DNA of 59,454 bases, from positions 1-59,454 of the forward strand of contig JNKK01000015.1 of assembly GCA_000702845.1 (NCBI GenBank). The letters run 5' to 3'. A model generated the notes under the pieces. That model was not told the DNA's origin and did not search any database. It saw only the letters and a list, made by a program, of their open reading frames with translations. Made by a program: the position numbers and the translations under genes. Shown piece by piece: positions 44,867 through 53,977 of the stretch (within the stretch, counting starts at the first letter, position 1; each line of letters starts with the position of its first letter). This DNA comes from Lachnospiraceae bacterium FE2018. Its GTDB lineage: Bacteria > Bacillota > Clostridia > Lachnospirales > Lachnospiraceae.

Positions 44867-45769
44867 ATGAACAGCATGGACAAAACAAGAGAATTCTTGA
44901 AGTCCGTCGGTCTTCCCGGCGGGGACGCATACGATCTGCCCACATCGGAGAAACGGTTCCCTGATGGAGGTCAGTATCGTTTCGAGGTTCCAGGAATCCA
45001 GGGACCAAAGGTCATGAAAGCTCTTCTGGAAGCGATTGATTCATACGGCCTTTATCTTCATCGCGTTACCCAGACCCAGGGCATCATGAGACTGACTGAC
45101 GAAGAGATTAGCAAGATGGTTGAACTGGCCCATGAGTATCAGACCGATCTGATCCTCGCTATCGGGCCCCGTGCAACGACTGACACCTCCGCATCTGTGA
45201 ATACCGAAGAAGGCGTCCGTATGGGCTATCGTCTGCGCGGGCAGGAGCAGATTGTCAGAGCGATTGAAGACGTTAAGAGAGCAGATCGCCTCGGCTGCCG
45301 TGGCTTCCTGGTCTATGACGAAGGATGCCTGTGGATTCTCAATAAGATGCGTGATGCGGGAGAGATCAGTGCTGACTGCCACTTCAAGCTTTCTGCTCAC
45401 GCCGGTCACGGAAACCCCTGCTCCGCAAAGCTGCTGGAGAGCATTGGTGCGGATTCCCTGAACCCGGTTCGTGATATCCAGCTTCAGATGATGGCTGCTA
45501 TGCGTCAGGCTATTGATATCCCACTGGATCTCCATACAGAGAATCCGAAGTCTACTGGTGGCTTTATCCGTCACTATGAAGTGCCAGAGATGATCCGTGT
45601 TGCTGCGCCTATCTATTTGAAGACCGGCGGTTCTGTTGCGCAGACCCACAGCTGGGACAGCTCCGAGGATGATGCCCGTAAACGTGCAAAGCAGTGCGTG
45701 CTTGTAAAGCGCATGATCGATGAATATTATCCGGAGGCCATTTGGAGCCCGAAAGGTAGCTTAGTTTAA
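44867..45769 (+). CDS. TIM-barrel protein, U32-peptidase-like
   Basis: This 300-residue soluble protein looks like a TIM barrel. It resembles proteins annotated as U32 family in Clostridia (GYRLRGQEQIVRAIEDVKRA, RGFLVYDEGCL, HAGHGNPCSAKLLESIGAD, DLHTENPKSTGG), but I cannot identify a protease site and consider a C-C bond lyase or isomerase equally possible. It sits between the PrpD-like and HpcH/HpaI-like genes, so a role in the same small-molecule pathway is likely. GAAGGAG precedes the ATG. Confidence 0.6.
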   Translation: MNSMDKTREFLKSVGLPGGDAYDLPTSEKRFPDGGQYRFEVPGIQGPKVMKALLEAIDSYGLYLHRVTQTQGIMRLTDEEISKMVELAHEYQTDLILAIGPRATTDTSASVNTEEGVRMGYRLRGQEQIVRAIEDVKRADRLGCRGFLVYDEGCLWILNKMRDAGEISADCHFKLSAHAGHGNPCSAKLLESIGADSLNPVRDIQLQMMAAMRQAIDIPLDLHTENPKSTGGFIRHYEVPEMIRVAAPIYLKTGGSVAQTHSWDSSEDDARKRAKQCVLVKRMIDEYYPEAIWSPKGSLV

Positions 45770-45865
45770 TGCTTCGTCGGGGAGTCCCGACTGAACATAA
45801 TATTTTGAAGGAAAGCCGTGTCGGGAAAGCAGTCTCGGCGGCGAAAGGAAAGGAAACGGAGAAGT

Positions 45866-46999
45866 ATGAGACACCACGCTTATCAGCCAAGTTCAAAGTT
45901 CGTAATGGAACCCATCAACTTCGATAAGTACACAGATAGGGACATGCTGAGGTATTGCCTTGGCGCAACCATGTATATGCCGGGCACAAAGGACTTTCTG
46001 CAGCCCATCCTGACGAAAAAGTACCCCGGCCTGACTTCAATGGTCATGTGCTTTGAGGACGCCTGCAAGGAAGAACTGGTACCGGAGGCTGAGCAGAATG
46101 TGATTCGTCTGCTGGATGCTCTGAATGTGGAGCTGGAAAAGGGAACCATCAAGTATGAGGAAATCCCCCTGATTATCTTCCGTGTCCGCAATGTGGAGCA
46201 GTTCAAGCACTTCTCCTCCATGTTGAAGCCGGAGCATATCCATCTGGTGACTGCCTTCAATTTTCCGAAGTTCAACATGGAAGTCGGAGAAGCGTACTAT
46301 GAGCATCTGGAGTACCTGAACAAGAAGTTTGGTGAGATCATCTATGGTATGCCCATCCTTGAAAGTAAGGAAATGGTCTACCTGGAGACCCGCATTCCTG
46401 AACTGATGGGCGTGAAGGAAATCCTGGACCGCCATAAGAATCTTGTACTGAATGTGCGTGTCGGCGGTACAGACTGGTCTTCTGTGTTCGGTATGCGCCG
46501 TGGCATCAATTACACGATCTATGACATCATGACGGTGTCCGATTGTCTCAAGGATGTTCTGAACGTATTCTCCCGCCACAATGATTACAGCGTGTCCGGA
46601 CCTGTCTGGGAATACTTCCGCGCTACGAAGGACATGAAATTTGAGGACGCTCCGCAGACGATTAATAAGTCCCTCTTCAAGCAGCAGACGCTGATCAATG
46701 ATGCTGTGGACGGTCTGCTCCGTGAGCTTCTTCTGGACCGTGCCAACGGCTTCATCGGCAAGACCATCATCCATCCAACCCACATCCCCTATGTGAATGG
46801 TATGTTGGCGGTTACGAAGGAAGTCTATGACGATGCTCTACAAGTGCTAGGCACCAGTGGTGGAGTCATTAAGAGCAGCAGCGGCAACAAGATGAACGAA
46901 ATCGGCCCCCATCGCTGCTGGGCGGAAAAGATTGTCATGCGTGCAAAGGCCTACGGCGTGATTGAGGACGAGTCGAAGTATACAGAACTGTTTAACTGA
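45866..46999 (+). CDS. HpcH/HpaI aldolase / citrate-lyase-beta-like C-C lyase
   Basis: This 377-residue TIM-barrel enzyme has LGATMYMPGTKDFL, PGLTSMVMCFEDA (acidic metal ligands), IIFRVRN, LESKEMV and IGKTIIHPTHIPYV, the order seen in citrate-lyase-beta relatives. It most resembles the longer C-C bond lyase subgroup often found with ATP-grasp enzymes. It would make or cleave a bond between pyruvate or an acyl unit and a keto acid. ATG 45866 is chosen over the GTG at 45818 because GGAG lies nine bases upstream and the extra segment is only basic residues. Confidence 0.85.
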   Translation: MRHHAYQPSSKFVMEPINFDKYTDRDMLRYCLGATMYMPGTKDFLQPILTKKYPGLTSMVMCFEDACKEELVPEAEQNVIRLLDALNVELEKGTIKYEEIPLIIFRVRNVEQFKHFSSMLKPEHIHLVTAFNFPKFNMEVGEAYYEHLEYLNKKFGEIIYGMPILESKEMVYLETRIPELMGVKEILDRHKNLVLNVRVGGTDWSSVFGMRRGINYTIYDIMTVSDCLKDVLNVFSRHNDYSVSGPVWEYFRATKDMKFEDAPQTINKSLFKQQTLINDAVDGLLRELLLDRANGFIGKTIIHPTHIPYVNGMLAVTKEVYDDALQVLGTSGGVIKSSSGNKMNEIGPHRCWAEKIVMRAKAYGVIEDESKYTELFN

Positions 47000-47117
47000 G
47001 AATTGATTGATGGGCACGGCCAGTAAACCAGAGGGCAATGCCATCGGGATAGGCAAAAGGGTGCGATAACATCAATCCCTTTGCCGATATGACTATCTTA
47101 TGAAGATGGAGGACGAA

Positions 47118-48332
47118 ATGAAAAAGGCTCTTGTTCTGGCCGGTGGTATTGCACAGGTCGCGCTTATAGAAGAATTGAAATCCAGAGGATACAGGACATT
47201 ATTGGCGGATATGAATCCGAACTGCGTCGCGGCTAAATACTGTGATGAGTTTTATCCTGTATCTGCGATGGATGTGGATGGGATTATTGATCTTGCTAAA
47301 GAGCAGAATGCAGATATGGTACTGACAGCGTGCGCTGATCAGATCATTGTAGCGGAGGTTGAGGCCTGCGAAGCTCTGGGGTTAAAGACATATCTAGATG
47401 TTGAAACGGTGAAGCTCGTTTCCGATAAGCACTACATGAAGGATGTCTTCATGAAGAGTGGTATCCCTACCTCCAGATACATTGTGCTGGATCATTTTGA
47501 TGCAGAAAAAATCGCGGATTTGAACTATCCGATCGTTGTGAAGCCTGTTGATGCTTATAGTGCAAGAGGCGTCAGAAGATGTAATAACCAGGAAGAAGTA
47601 AAGGAGTTCCTCCCGGAAGCCATAGAGATCAGCCGCACGAAAACAGCAGTTGTAGAGGAATTTGTAGAGGGTGAAGAGCTGACGGTTGAAGCTTTCGTGT
47701 GCAAAGGTAAAGCAACCGTCCTCTGCATCGGCAGCAAGAACAAACTGAAAAATGGAAGGTTTGTATTGTCTGGCAGTCTGTATCCGGCCGACATATCTGC
47801 TGAGTTAACGGAAGAAATAAAACAGACAACGCAGAAAATAGCAGATGCATTCCACCTGGATAATTCGCCAATCAACATCAACATGATCACGGATGGAAAA
47901 CATGGCTATGTGCTGGAATTCTGTGCCAGAACCGGTGGTTTCGTAAAATATGAGATCACAAGGATCATGTCGGGCTTCGATCCGATCAAGGCCATTGTGG
48001 ATATGCACGAAGGCAACGATCCGGTGGTTGGTGAAGTAAAGCCAGAAAACAGATATCTCATGACCTGCTATTTATATTGCAGTGAAGGTGTCCTTGATCA
48101 TTATGAAGGTTTTGAGGACATGCATGAAAAAGGAATTATCTCAAGGTATTACCTTGTTAGAAATAAAGGACATCAGTTTAAAGGAATAACCAGTCAGGGC
48201 GATAGGGCCGCAGGCTTCTTTGTGCAGGACGATGACTATGACAAACTGCTTGAGAAGTACGAGACGGCGCTAAAGAATCTGAAGATTCTCGACAAGGACG
48301 GAAATGACCTGGTCAGACGTGATCTGATGTAA
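47118..48332 (+). CDS. ATP-grasp ligase (carbamoyl-phosphate-synthase-like)
   Basis: This 404-residue ATP-dependent carboxylate ligase has an N-terminal Rossmann-like part (KALVLAGGIAQVALIEEL). The ATP-grasp core follows, with PIVVKPVDAYSARGVR, VVEEFVEGEELTVEAF and the metal-binding LEFCARTGG. These enzymes activate a carboxylate as acyl phosphate and join it to an amine or thiol. ATG 47118 is chosen because GGAGG (47108-47112) is spaced for it. It is the first of three consecutive ATP-grasp genes. Confidence 0.92.
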   Translation: MKKALVLAGGIAQVALIEELKSRGYRTLLADMNPNCVAAKYCDEFYPVSAMDVDGIIDLAKEQNADMVLTACADQIIVAEVEACEALGLKTYLDVETVKLVSDKHYMKDVFMKSGIPTSRYIVLDHFDAEKIADLNYPIVVKPVDAYSARGVRRCNNQEEVKEFLPEAIEISRTKTAVVEEFVEGEELTVEAFVCKGKATVLCIGSKNKLKNGRFVLSGSLYPADISAELTEEIKQTTQKIADAFHLDNSPININMITDGKHGYVLEFCARTGGFVKYEITRIMSGFDPIKAIVDMHEGNDPVVGEVKPENRYLMTCYLYCSEGVLDHYEGFEDMHEKGIISRYYLVRNKGHQFKGITSQGDRAAGFFVQDDDYDKLLEKYETALKNLKILDKDGNDLVRRDLM

Positions 48333-48386
48333 AAAACTTACTAAAACTGCTATACGAACTCACGAAAGTGGAGGAGGAGAAACTCA

Positions 48387-49511
48387 ATGCATATTGAAGT
48401 GACAAACGATCCGGCAAGGAGAATTGAACAAGCGAAGGCAATTGTTGAGGAGAAGCGTAGCTACTATACCGATGAGGTATTAGAGTCTATCCGTTCTATA
48501 GTCAAAGAAAAAACATCTCTAATCGACCCTGCCGAGGTCGAAGATGAGATGTATAAGACCATTTACTACTATTGGGTTTACGGTTGCCCAGCCAGTGAAT
48601 ATTACTTCCTTGATTTTCCGCATCGGTCACATGAAGAAATCAAGACCTTTGTGACGATGAGAGAGAAGGTAGTATATCGGAACCGTCTGAATCGTATCGA
48701 AGACGCTCATCTTTTCAATAATAAATGGGATACTTATTGTCTGTTCAAAGATTACTTTGGACGTGATGTAATTAAGATCGAGACCGATGAAGATTATCCT
48801 ATCTTCTGTGATTTTATCGCAAAGCATCCTGAATTTGTAGTCAAGCCAACGGATATGGGTGGCGGCAATGGCGTTCATAAAGTAACAACAGATCCTGGCA
48901 TGACGGAAGAAGATAGGAAAAAACTCTTCTATGAGATCCTTGCTGAGAATGAGAAGAACAAAAAGCTTTATCTTCGCGGTAAAGAGAATTCAATGATACT
49001 TGAAGAATTGCTTGTCCAGGTACCGGAGATGGCTGTCATACATCCCAATTCGATAAATGGAGTGCGCGTAACGGCCGTGAGAGTCGGAGATAAAGTTAAC
49101 ATCGTATATCCCTGGTTTAAAATCGGTCGCTTTGGCCAATTCCTGACAAGTGCTGTATTTGGAACTTTGGATGCGTGCATTGATGCGAAGACTGGCGTTG
49201 TAAATACTCCGGGATGCTCTGAAAGCAATGAACGGTTTGATGTTCACCCGGATACGGGAGTCCCAATTCTTGGCTTCCAAATCCCTAAATGGAAAGAACT
49301 GATCGAAACAGTGACGGAACTGGCTAAGAAGGTAGATACAGTTCATTATGTCGGCTGGGATATGGTCCTGACGGAAAAGGGCTGGGTCCTTATGGAAGGT
49401 AACTTCAGTGGGGACTTTTCTTGGCAGTTCTGCCTGGATCGAGGAACTAAAAAGGAATTTGAAGATATAATCGGCTGGCATCTTACCAAGGAATTCTGGT
49501 GGCAGGAATAA
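48387..49511 (+). CDS. Sugar-transfer-associated ATP-grasp protein, copy 1
   Basis: This 374-residue ATP-grasp protein is of the type found with sugar-transfer genes. A helical N-terminus (YYYWVYGCPASEYY) is followed by FVVKPTDMGGGNGVHKV, MILEELLVQ, NGVRVTAVRV and the metal-binding VLMEGNFSGDFSW, ending in KEFWWQE. It presumably couples a carboxylate to an amine, perhaps on the glycan precursor. GGAGGAGGAG precedes the ATG. It is clearly paralogous to the next gene. Confidence 0.88.
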   Translation: MHIEVTNDPARRIEQAKAIVEEKRSYYTDEVLESIRSIVKEKTSLIDPAEVEDEMYKTIYYYWVYGCPASEYYFLDFPHRSHEEIKTFVTMREKVVYRNRLNRIEDAHLFNNKWDTYCLFKDYFGRDVIKIETDEDYPIFCDFIAKHPEFVVKPTDMGGGNGVHKVTTDPGMTEEDRKKLFYEILAENEKNKKLYLRGKENSMILEELLVQVPEMAVIHPNSINGVRVTAVRVGDKVNIVYPWFKIGRFGQFLTSAVFGTLDACIDAKTGVVNTPGCSESNERFDVHPDTGVPILGFQIPKWKELIETVTELAKKVDTVHYVGWDMVLTEKGWVLMEGNFSGDFSWQFCLDRGTKKEFEDIIGWHLTKEFWWQE

Positions 49512-49539
49512 TTCCAAGGGACACAGGAGGACATAGAGT

Positions 49540-50721
49540 ATGATAAAGGACTATCTGAAAATCACAGATGATCCGACAGAGATAAGAAGGATTGCTGAAC
49601 GCCTCGTTAAGGATATTACCATTAATATTAAAGGGAATATTAAGGCCTTCTATACTCCGCTTATGCTTAAAAAGATGGACGAAGAAATTCAGCATTATTC
49701 CCCAGAAACTACCCTCGAAGAGCGTGAGGAACTCCGCTACAAGTTCATTTATGATTACTGGGTATATGGATGCACTGTCGATGAAGAGTTTTATCTGCAT
49801 CTAAAGAACAAAACAGATGCGGAAAAGCGAGAGTATATTGTTCGTCAGCTCCGAAACATCTATGTTCAGCACTTAAATTGGAATGCTGGTCCTGATCGTG
49901 TAGAAAAGCTGGAAGATAAATATCGCCTTTATCAGATTCTCAAACCATATTATAAGCGGGATGTAATTGAGATTCGTACTCTTGAAGATCTTGAATTGTT
50001 TACGGCTTTCGCAAAGAAACATAAGGTTTTTGTTGTCAAGCCTGCTGATTTCTCCTTTGGAATCGGTGTTCATAAATTCTCGATGGATAGCTTTGGCGAG
50101 GACTATAAAGCAGCTATGGAGAGCATTCTCAGCGAGGGAGAGGCCATTCACGAAAAACATCCTTCTAAAGTAAGCCGGATGGTTCTTGAAGAACTCATTC
50201 AGCAGGACGAAACTATGGCCTCTCTACATAGAGATTCGGTAAACGCTATAAGAGCTACGGCAGTAAAGGGTAAAGATGAACAAATTCACATCTACCATCC
50301 GTGGATTAAAGTAGGAATCAGGGGGTCTTTCGTTGCTACTGCAGCACAGGATGGTTTTGTGTCAGAAATCGATCCAACTACGGGATGCTTAATGACAGAT
50401 GGTTTCCAGGAAACTGGCGAAGTTTATACACATCACCCTGATACTGGAATCAAGATTAAGGGGTTCCAGATTCCCCGATGGAACGAATTGAAAGAGTTTG
50501 TTAATCATATTATGGCTGAATTGCCTGAGTATGGCTATATCGGGTGGGATCTTGTGCTGACACCAGATGGTTGGTGTGTAATGGAGGGAAATTATTCCGG
50601 TGAATTTATGTTCCAACTTATCAATGGATGTGGATATAAGAAAGATTTTGAGGAATTGATTGGCTGGAAATATGATAAGGATTTCTGGTGGGAGGATGCA
50701 GAAAGATTCGCGCACAACTGA
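49540..50721 (+). CDS. Sugar-transfer-associated ATP-grasp protein, copy 2
   Basis: This 393-residue paralogue of the preceding gene shares YDYWVYGC, FVVKPADFSFGIGVHKF, MVLEELIQQ, VNAIRATAV and CVMEGNYSGEF, and ends in KDFWWED. Identity is moderate, so the duplication is old and the two probably differ in substrate. The active-site loop differs (SFGIG against GGGNG). CAGGAGG precedes the ATG. Confidence 0.88.
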   Translation: MIKDYLKITDDPTEIRRIAERLVKDITINIKGNIKAFYTPLMLKKMDEEIQHYSPETTLEEREELRYKFIYDYWVYGCTVDEEFYLHLKNKTDAEKREYIVRQLRNIYVQHLNWNAGPDRVEKLEDKYRLYQILKPYYKRDVIEIRTLEDLELFTAFAKKHKVFVVKPADFSFGIGVHKFSMDSFGEDYKAAMESILSEGEAIHEKHPSKVSRMVLEELIQQDETMASLHRDSVNAIRATAVKGKDEQIHIYHPWIKVGIRGSFVATAAQDGFVSEIDPTTGCLMTDGFQETGEVYTHHPDTGIKIKGFQIPRWNELKEFVNHIMAELPEYGYIGWDLVLTPDGWCVMEGNYSGEFMFQLINGCGYKKDFEELIGWKYDKDFWWEDAERFAHN

Positions 50722-50735
50722 GGGAGGAACAGAAT

Positions 50736-50828
50736 ATGGAACTGGTACTATCAATCGCATTCGGAGCATGGTTTGTTATCTCTGCCCTTTTCTATGGGTA
50801 TATGGTTAGGAAGGGGGAGAAAGAATGA
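50736..50828 (+). CDS. 30-aa symporter small accessory protein
   Basis: This tiny ORF encodes a single membrane helix (ELVLSIAFGAWFVISALFYG) with a basic end (RKGEKE). GAGGGAGG is seven bases upstream, and the stop overlaps the symporter ATG (ATGA), a strong sign of coupled translation. Tiny one-helix proteins of this kind are known next to sodium:solute symporters and are thought to be accessory subunits. Confidence 0.8.
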   Translation: MELVLSIAFGAWFVISALFYGYMVRKGEKE

Positions 50829-52426
50829 ACGCGTATTTGATTGGCATTATTGTCGCCTTAGTCGTATTTATCACTGTTGGCGTTATCGCTGGCCGTAAGG
50901 TCAAAGACACAAACGATTACTATGTAGCCGGACGTCGTGCACCGATCATTCTAATTGTTGGTTCTCTGATTGCTTCCTTCTTAAGCACGGGAGCATTCTT
51001 AGGAGATACCGGTGAGGTTTACGGCGGATTCTTTATGGGCATCTTGATTGTCGGTGTACTGCAGGCATCCGGTTATGTGTATGGTGCTAACCTTGTCGGC
51101 AAGTATATACGAAGAGCGCAGGTCAATACTGTACCCGAGTACTTTGGAAAGCGTTTCTCATCGAAACGTCTCCGTATGCTGGCGTCCATCACTCTGATGT
51201 TCGCCGTTACGGCGTATATGCTCTCCGCTATGCAGGGTATTTCTACCTTGATGAACTCCATTACAGGCTTGGACTATAAGATCTGCGTCATAATTGCATG
51301 GCTGTCCTTTACTATCTTTACGGTGTACTCCGGCTCCAAAGGCGTGTTGATCACGGATACGATTATGTTCCTGGTCTTCCTTGCTGCAGCATTGGTGGGC
51401 ATTCCTTATATTGTAAGTGCTGCCGGTGGCTGGGATGAAGCGATCACTTCTCTTGCACAGTCTACGACTCGCCCTGGAATTATTGCTTGGACGAATAACC
51501 TTGATTACATGTATCCCACGGGAGGACAGAACCTCATCTGGGCGATTGTCTACGGTATCGTGTGGGCTATGGTCGTTATGGTCAGTCCCTGGCAGACCAG
51601 CCGTTATTTGATGGCAAAGGACGAGCACACTGTCCAACGTTCCGCTATTTGGGCCTCCATGGGTGTTGTAACTGTAACTACGGCTCTCTATTTCTCAGCT
51701 GCGTTCATTTATAAGATCAATCCGAATATTGAAAGCCAAAGCACTGCAATTATCTGGGGTGCGATGAACCTCATGCCGCTGGTTATTGGTGTCATTATGC
51801 TAACCGGTATTCTGTCAGCTGGTGTGTCGTCGGCATCGACATTCCTTTCGCTGATTGGATCGTCTTTAACGAATGATATTCTGGCAAGCAGACAAACAGA
51901 TGACGTTAAGAAAAACGTGCGCATTGCCCGTATTGGCATGGCTATCGTCAGTGTTGTTGTTCTTGTTCTTGCTTTCTTCAATCCTCCGCAGATTTTCTGG
52001 ATCATGTACTTTGGTGGAACAGTGATCGCTTCAGCCTGGGGTGTTATCGCTATCACCAGTGTTTGGTCAAAGAAGATGAGCGAAAGTGCTGCTTTCTGGG
52101 GCATGCTACTTGGCTTCCTTGGCTGTGTGATTCCCAAGACATACTCTGCTCTCAGCGGTGTGACTCTGCCGATCTATCTTGATCCGTTCTTTATCGGCAT
52201 TGTTATGAGTATTATCGGTATGGTGATAGGCAATAGGCTCAAGAGCGCAACTAAGGCGGATATCAAAGAGTATGAAAGTCTTCATGTGCGGCCAGAGTCC
52301 GAGAAAGATCCTGAAAAGGATAAGAAGACCCGTAATCTGATGTATTTGTACTTGGCTTTTGGCGTCGCACTTGGCCTATTCTTTGTGTTTGCCTATGCTC
52401 TGCCTTATATGAGGGCAATGGGGTAA
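50825..52426 (+). CDS. Sodium:solute symporter (SSS) family transporter
   Basis: This 533-residue membrane protein has about 13 helices. Family features include DYYVAGRR near the N-terminus, STGAFLGDTGEVYGG, PEYFGKRFSSKRLRML and VSSASTFLSLIGSSLTNDI, the probable sodium site. It probably imports a carboxylate or other small metabolite driven by sodium. Its place after the hydroxy-acid and ATP-grasp genes suggests it supplies their precursor, but the substrate cannot be assigned. Confidence 0.92.
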   Translation: MNAYLIGIIVALVVFITVGVIAGRKVKDTNDYYVAGRRAPIILIVGSLIASFLSTGAFLGDTGEVYGGFFMGILIVGVLQASGYVYGANLVGKYIRRAQVNTVPEYFGKRFSSKRLRMLASITLMFAVTAYMLSAMQGISTLMNSITGLDYKICVIIAWLSFTIFTVYSGSKGVLITDTIMFLVFLAAALVGIPYIVSAAGGWDEAITSLAQSTTRPGIIAWTNNLDYMYPTGGQNLIWAIVYGIVWAMVVMVSPWQTSRYLMAKDEHTVQRSAIWASMGVVTVTTALYFSAAFIYKINPNIESQSTAIIWGAMNLMPLVIGVIMLTGILSAGVSSASTFLSLIGSSLTNDILASRQTDDVKKNVRIARIGMAIVSVVVLVLAFFNPPQIFWIMYFGGTVIASAWGVIAITSVWSKKMSESAAFWGMLLGFLGCVIPKTYSALSGVTLPIYLDPFFIGIVMSIIGMVIGNRLKSATKADIKEYESLHVRPESEKDPEKDKKTRNLMYLYLAFGVALGLFFVFAYALPYMRAMG

Positions 52427-52466
52427 GAATAAACACACATTCTGTCTTGTATTTGGAGGTTCCTAT

Positions 52467-53882
52467 ATGAGCGACAATGCTATTAAACTCGAAAAGAAGC
52501 TATCACCGTTAAATGTGTGGTCATTAGCGTTAGGCTGCATCATCGGCTGGGGTGCTTTCGTCATGCCAGGGAACACTTTCCTTGGGAAGGCTGGGCCCCT
52601 CGGTACGGCCATTGCTATGGGCATTGCCGCTCTGATCATGATCATAATCGCATTCAACTACAACTTCATGATCAACAAGTACCCCGTGGCTGGCGGTGAG
52701 TTTACCTATACCCAGCAGGCTTTCGGGGAGAAGAACGCCTTTGTTTGCTCTTGGTTCCTTGGCCTTTCTTACCTTGCCATCGTACCGTTGAATGCGACAG
52801 CTCTGGCTCTGATTGGTCGGAATCTGATGAACAACGTTTTCCAGATTGGCTTCCAATACAATGTCGCGGGCTACGATATCTACCTTGGAGAGATTATCCT
52901 CGCTGTCGTTGCGCTTCTGCTTTTTGCATTTCTGAGCATTCGTGGCGTTAAGTTTACCGGCGTCTTCCAGACGGGTCTTGTATTTGCGCTGATTGGTGGT
53001 GTTCTTATCATAACGATTGCAGCCATTGTCAATCCGAATGTGAGCTTTTCCAACCTCACGCTGGGCTTCTATCCTGGTAATGCACCAATAGCAGGAATCC
53101 TTGCAGTTGTGGCGGTAGCACCGTGGGCATTTGTCGGTTTTGATACGATTCCACAGGCTGCAGAGGAATTCAAGTTTTCGCCTAAAAAGACCAAAACGCT
53201 GATGATCCTGTCTATTCTCTTTGGTGCGGCGGTGTATGTACTTTTGAACACAGTGACTGCGGCAACCATCCCGGAAGGATATGAGACTTGGGCGGCTTAT
53301 ATTGATGACATGCCGAACCTGAGTGGGTTAATCTCTCTTCCGACATTCCATGCTGGGTACCAGTTGCTCGGCACAGCAGGCGTGGTTTTCCTTGGCATCG
53401 CTGTTCTTGGTGCTATCCTCTCTGGTATCATCGGATTCTATATGGCAACAAGTCGACTGCTCTACTCCATGGCGAAGGAGAATGTTATTCCTGGCTGGTT
53501 TGGAGAACTGCATGCGAAATATAAGACACCTGCCCATGCAATTACTTTCGTCCTTATCATAGCTCTTATTGCGCCTTTCTTTGGTAGAACGGCACTTGGA
53601 TGGATTGTGGACATGTCTTCGATTGGTGCTGCTATTGGATATGGCTACACATCTCTCGCAGCGTTCAAATTTGCAAAGAAGGAAAACAATAAGGGGATTA
53701 TGGTCACGGGCATCATCGGCGGCATTATGGCGCTGGCGTTTATGGTGCTACTTCTCGTGCCGATTCCGATGTTCAACTGCTCGCTAAGGAAAGAATCCTA
53801 TATCAGTCTCATCGCTTGGATCGTGATTGGTGTTGTATTCTACTTTACAGCAAAAAAGAAAAACGAAAAGCGAAAGAAGTAG
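52467..53882 (+). CDS. APC-superfamily amino-acid permease
   Basis: This 471-residue membrane protein has 12 helices and the APC signature GCIIGWGAFVMPGNTFLGKAGP at the first broken helix, with VAPWAFVGFDTIPQAAEEFKF at the sixth. It should import an amino acid or polyamine. It begins 40 bases after the symporter with its own GGAGG site and is followed by a strong terminator, so it ends this transcription unit. Confidence 0.93.
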   Translation: MSDNAIKLEKKLSPLNVWSLALGCIIGWGAFVMPGNTFLGKAGPLGTAIAMGIAALIMIIIAFNYNFMINKYPVAGGEFTYTQQAFGEKNAFVCSWFLGLSYLAIVPLNATALALIGRNLMNNVFQIGFQYNVAGYDIYLGEIILAVVALLLFAFLSIRGVKFTGVFQTGLVFALIGGVLIITIAAIVNPNVSFSNLTLGFYPGNAPIAGILAVVAVAPWAFVGFDTIPQAAEEFKFSPKKTKTLMILSILFGAAVYVLLNTVTAATIPEGYETWAAYIDDMPNLSGLISLPTFHAGYQLLGTAGVVFLGIAVLGAILSGIIGFYMATSRLLYSMAKENVIPGWFGELHAKYKTPAHAITFVLIIALIAPFFGRTALGWIVDMSSIGAAIGYGYTSLAAFKFAKKENNKGIMVTGIIGGIMALAFMVLLLVPIPMFNCSLRKESYISLIAWIVIGVVFYFTAKKKNEKRKK

Positions 53883-53906
53883 TTTCCGAATAATGCTATT
53901 TTTAGG

Positions 53907-53938
53907 CCGGGAGATATGCTCCCTCTCCCGGTTTTTTA
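53907..53938 (+). terminator. Terminator between permease and phosphocholine genes
   Basis: CCGGGAGA (53907-53914) pairs perfectly with TCTCCCGG (53924-53931), followed by six T. Confidence 0.9.
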
Positions 53939-53977
53939 TACAAAATCAAGTTCACGAGAAAGGAGAAAATACTGTTC

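Noticed and set aside
46037-46783. 248-codon minus-strand frame opposite the C-C lyase gene
   Set aside because: Antisense shadow with no recognisable domain.
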